Assembly: GCA_023145535.1 (NCBI GenBank) | Contig: JAGLDQ010000184.1 | Coordinates: 1 to 7,914, forward strand | Origin: Cocleimonas sp. | GTDB taxonomy: Bacteria > Pseudomonadota > Gammaproteobacteria > Thiotrichales > Thiotrichaceae | Length of the DNA stretch: 7,914 nucleotides | Direction: 5' to 3' | Shown: piece by piece, positions 6,338 through 7,914 of the stretch | How positions within the stretch are numbered: the first letter of the stretch is position 1 | How the letters are laid out: every line of letters starts with the position of its first letter | Made by a program: the position numbers and the translations under genes | Notes under the pieces: model-generated | Told to the model about the DNA's origin: nothing | What the model saw: only the letters and a program-made list of their open reading frames with translations | Database searches by the model: none

Positions 6338-7909
6338 TTAGTAAAATCCAAAAAATTGCTTCAATCCTCGTGTTATTTCCACCCAAGAATAAGTCTGTAA
6401 AGTGCCGGTATAAAGCGCTAAGAAGATCACCAGAGCAGAGGTATAAAAGGTCGTCAAATAACCTGCCATCAAATTCTTTAGCCATAATTTATTACCGATG
6501 GATTGTATGGCGGCAGAGTTGCTGCGGTTCGTCCAGCGTTGTTGTGGTAGGCGAAATAGGATGTAAATTTTAACAATAGCATTGGTGATTTGCAGAATAT
6601 AAATAAGAAAGGGGAAGGTTAGGTTTATGCGTCCTGCATAGCGGAAAATAAACAGTGAAATACCGATGCGCGTCATCCCTATCCATGCTAAATAAACGGT
6701 TAAAAATGACCAGCCTAGTTTAGCGGTTAGTAATATTGCCGCAATAGGGCTGACGAGTGAAGTCCAAATCACAAATCTTTGATCTATTAAACACCACCAA
6801 ATATAAAGGGGTACTTTCTTTGGCCCAAGCGCAATAGCGCGCCCATTATTACGCAGCATATTGCCACTCCAGCGCAATAGGTTTTGTAAGGTGCGTTGAA
6901 AACCATTGCCCGATATATGTTCCACGGTATAAACCATGACATCCCTGACATAAAGCATTTCGGCTTGTTTTCTAAGCAGTAAATACCATGTGCTTTTATC
7001 ATCGCCTGAAAGAAAACGAAAGCGTCCCCAGAGCCAATGATCAAGGTAGTCATTTTCTAATCGCTCTATAAAATCGGGTGCGGTAATAACCTGTGAGCGA
7101 AACATGGATAAGCGTCCCGTTAAGGTGAGTACACGTTGGGAGAGCGCATGCGATTGCATCATTAAATGGCGTTGTGCAAAACGCAGTTCGGTCATCTCTG
7201 CCATCCATTTAGGGCCATGAAAAATTGCCTTTTCATCCGTTGTTAATGCCTGTAAGTCAGGGTTTAAATGAAAGAAGGGAATGCATTTTTGCAAAGTGTC
7301 TGGTGTCATTAGTGCATCACCATCCATTAGTACGATAGGACAGTCTTTAATGACTCCATGTCGAGATAAGGAACGCAGGCATTGACCGAGTGCAATGCGC
7401 TTATCAGGCAATGTCTGACGGATAGCAATGACTTGAAAATCGGTATCACCCGTATATTGGTGTACATAATGGCGCACGATTTTTTCATCTTGCGGGTCTG
7501 CGCTTAAGTAAAGTGTGGCAGGTACACCAATGTTACGGCATTCACGTAACATGGATTTAAGCAATGCTTCGGTGGTTTCTTTTTGCTCTTTATAACTGGC
7601 AATTACAAAATAAATATGGGGAGGTTTCCAGCCACTTTTATGGAGTTTATCAGCCTGTTTTCGTAGTGTTGGGAAAGTGATAAACTCATAGATTAGCGCG
7701 CGGATTAGGTTTAGAAACCACCAACTATAGCGCCAGATTCCAATGGCAGCTACCAGCACAATCATGCGGTGTTGAAAGAGGTTTTTAGATTCATCTGACA
7801 TAAAGTAAATCAGTAAATAAAGGCAACAGAAATACAGTATTAGATTAAATAAATCCATCGTTCGCCATTCAAACTGACGCTCTGATTGCAGGCTGTTGAA
7901 GTTTTTCAT
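6338..7909 (-). CDS. alg8: Alg8-like processive glycosyltransferase (exopolysaccharide polymerase, GT2)
   Basis: This is an inner-membrane polymerase that would extend a polysaccharide from a nucleotide sugar and pass it across the membrane; Pseudomonas Alg8 makes polymannuronate from GDP-mannuronate. The 523 residues resemble Alg8 throughout: GIWRYS (57-62), MDGDAL (195-200) with the sugar-nucleotide and metal-binding aspartates, ELRFAQRH (241-248), ALSQRVLTLTGRLSMFR (255-271), FLSGDDKSTW (299-308) with the probable catalytic acidic pair, and NLLRW (343-347) at the place of QxxRW, with Asn for Gln as a degenerate version. Two hydrophobic N-terminal segments (about 18-37 and 48-70) and four or so C-terminal ones (376-395, 398-420, 430-452, 482-502) bracket the cytosolic domain. 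Pseudomonas Alg8 is 494 residues; the extra length is mostly at the termini. An internal ATG at 7858 would remove 17 residues, but lacks a ribosome site. The upstream region is outside the window. The exact polymer is unproven. Confidence 0.9.
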   Translation of the reverse strand: MKNFNSLQSERQFEWRTMDLFNLILYFCCLYLLIYFMSDESKNLFQHRMIVLVAAIGIWRYSWWFLNLIRALIYEFITFPTLRKQADKLHKSGWKPPHIYFVIASYKEQKETTEALLKSMLRECRNIGVPATLYLSADPQDEKIVRHYVHQYTGDTDFQVIAIRQTLPDKRIALGQCLRSLSRHGVIKDCPIVLMDGDALMTPDTLQKCIPFFHLNPDLQALTTDEKAIFHGPKWMAEMTELRFAQRHLMMQSHALSQRVLTLTGRLSMFRSQVITAPDFIERLENDYLDHWLWGRFRFLSGDDKSTWYLLLRKQAEMLYVRDVMVYTVEHISGNGFQRTLQNLLRWSGNMLRNNGRAIALGPKKVPLYIWWCLIDQRFVIWTSLVSPIAAILLTAKLGWSFLTVYLAWIGMTRIGISLFIFRYAGRINLTFPFLIYILQITNAIVKIYILFRLPQQRWTNRSNSAAIQSIGNKLWLKNLMAGYLTTFYTSALVIFLALYTGTLQTYSWVEITRGLKQFFGFY

Positions 7910-7914
7910 TGGTT

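Noticed and set aside
6301..6573. Plus-strand open frame of 90 codons
   Set aside because: It overlaps the well-supported alg8-like gene on the other strand, starts inside the inverted repeat and has a composition unlike a real protein.

Overview
The window looks like chromosomal DNA from a moderately AT-rich gammaproteobacterium. The DEAD-box helicase and the TruC-type pseudouridine synthase both resemble their Escherichia coli counterparts closely along their whole length, and the polymerase at the right end resembles Pseudomonas Alg8. A free-living polysaccharide producer, perhaps among the Thiotrichales or a related group, would fit, but the genus cannot be read from this sequence.

Left half (1-3656), RNA metabolism. 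A complete CsdA/DeaD-type RNA helicase lies on the minus strand. It is divergent from a two-gene plus-strand unit made of an unrecognised lipoprotein and truC (tRNA pseudouridine-65 synthase), which are 10 bp apart. The divergent gap carries a strong promoter for the helicase: a perfect TATAAT followed by a GC-rich stretch.

Right half (3657-7914), extracellular polysaccharide. A 777-residue secreted protein on the plus strand has its own extended -10 promoter. It combines a signal peptide, a probable N-terminal beta-sandwich, a TIM-barrel-like region with the two glutamates expected of a clan GH-A glycosidase, and a C-terminal CBM9-like module. It converges on a minus-strand gene for an Alg8-like processive family 2 glycosyltransferase. 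The 163-bp gap between them holds two adjacent inverted repeats.

The most interesting reading, which is inference, is that the last two genes are the polymerase and the matching hydrolase or binding protein of one exopolysaccharide system. It would be Alg8-like but not laid out like the classical alginate operon: alg44 does not follow alg8, and a predicted glycoside hydrolase replaces a lyase as the neighbouring degrading enzyme. The polymer cannot be named from the sequence. No RNA genes, CRISPR arrays or transposase genes were seen, and no gap between genes exceeds 300 bases.
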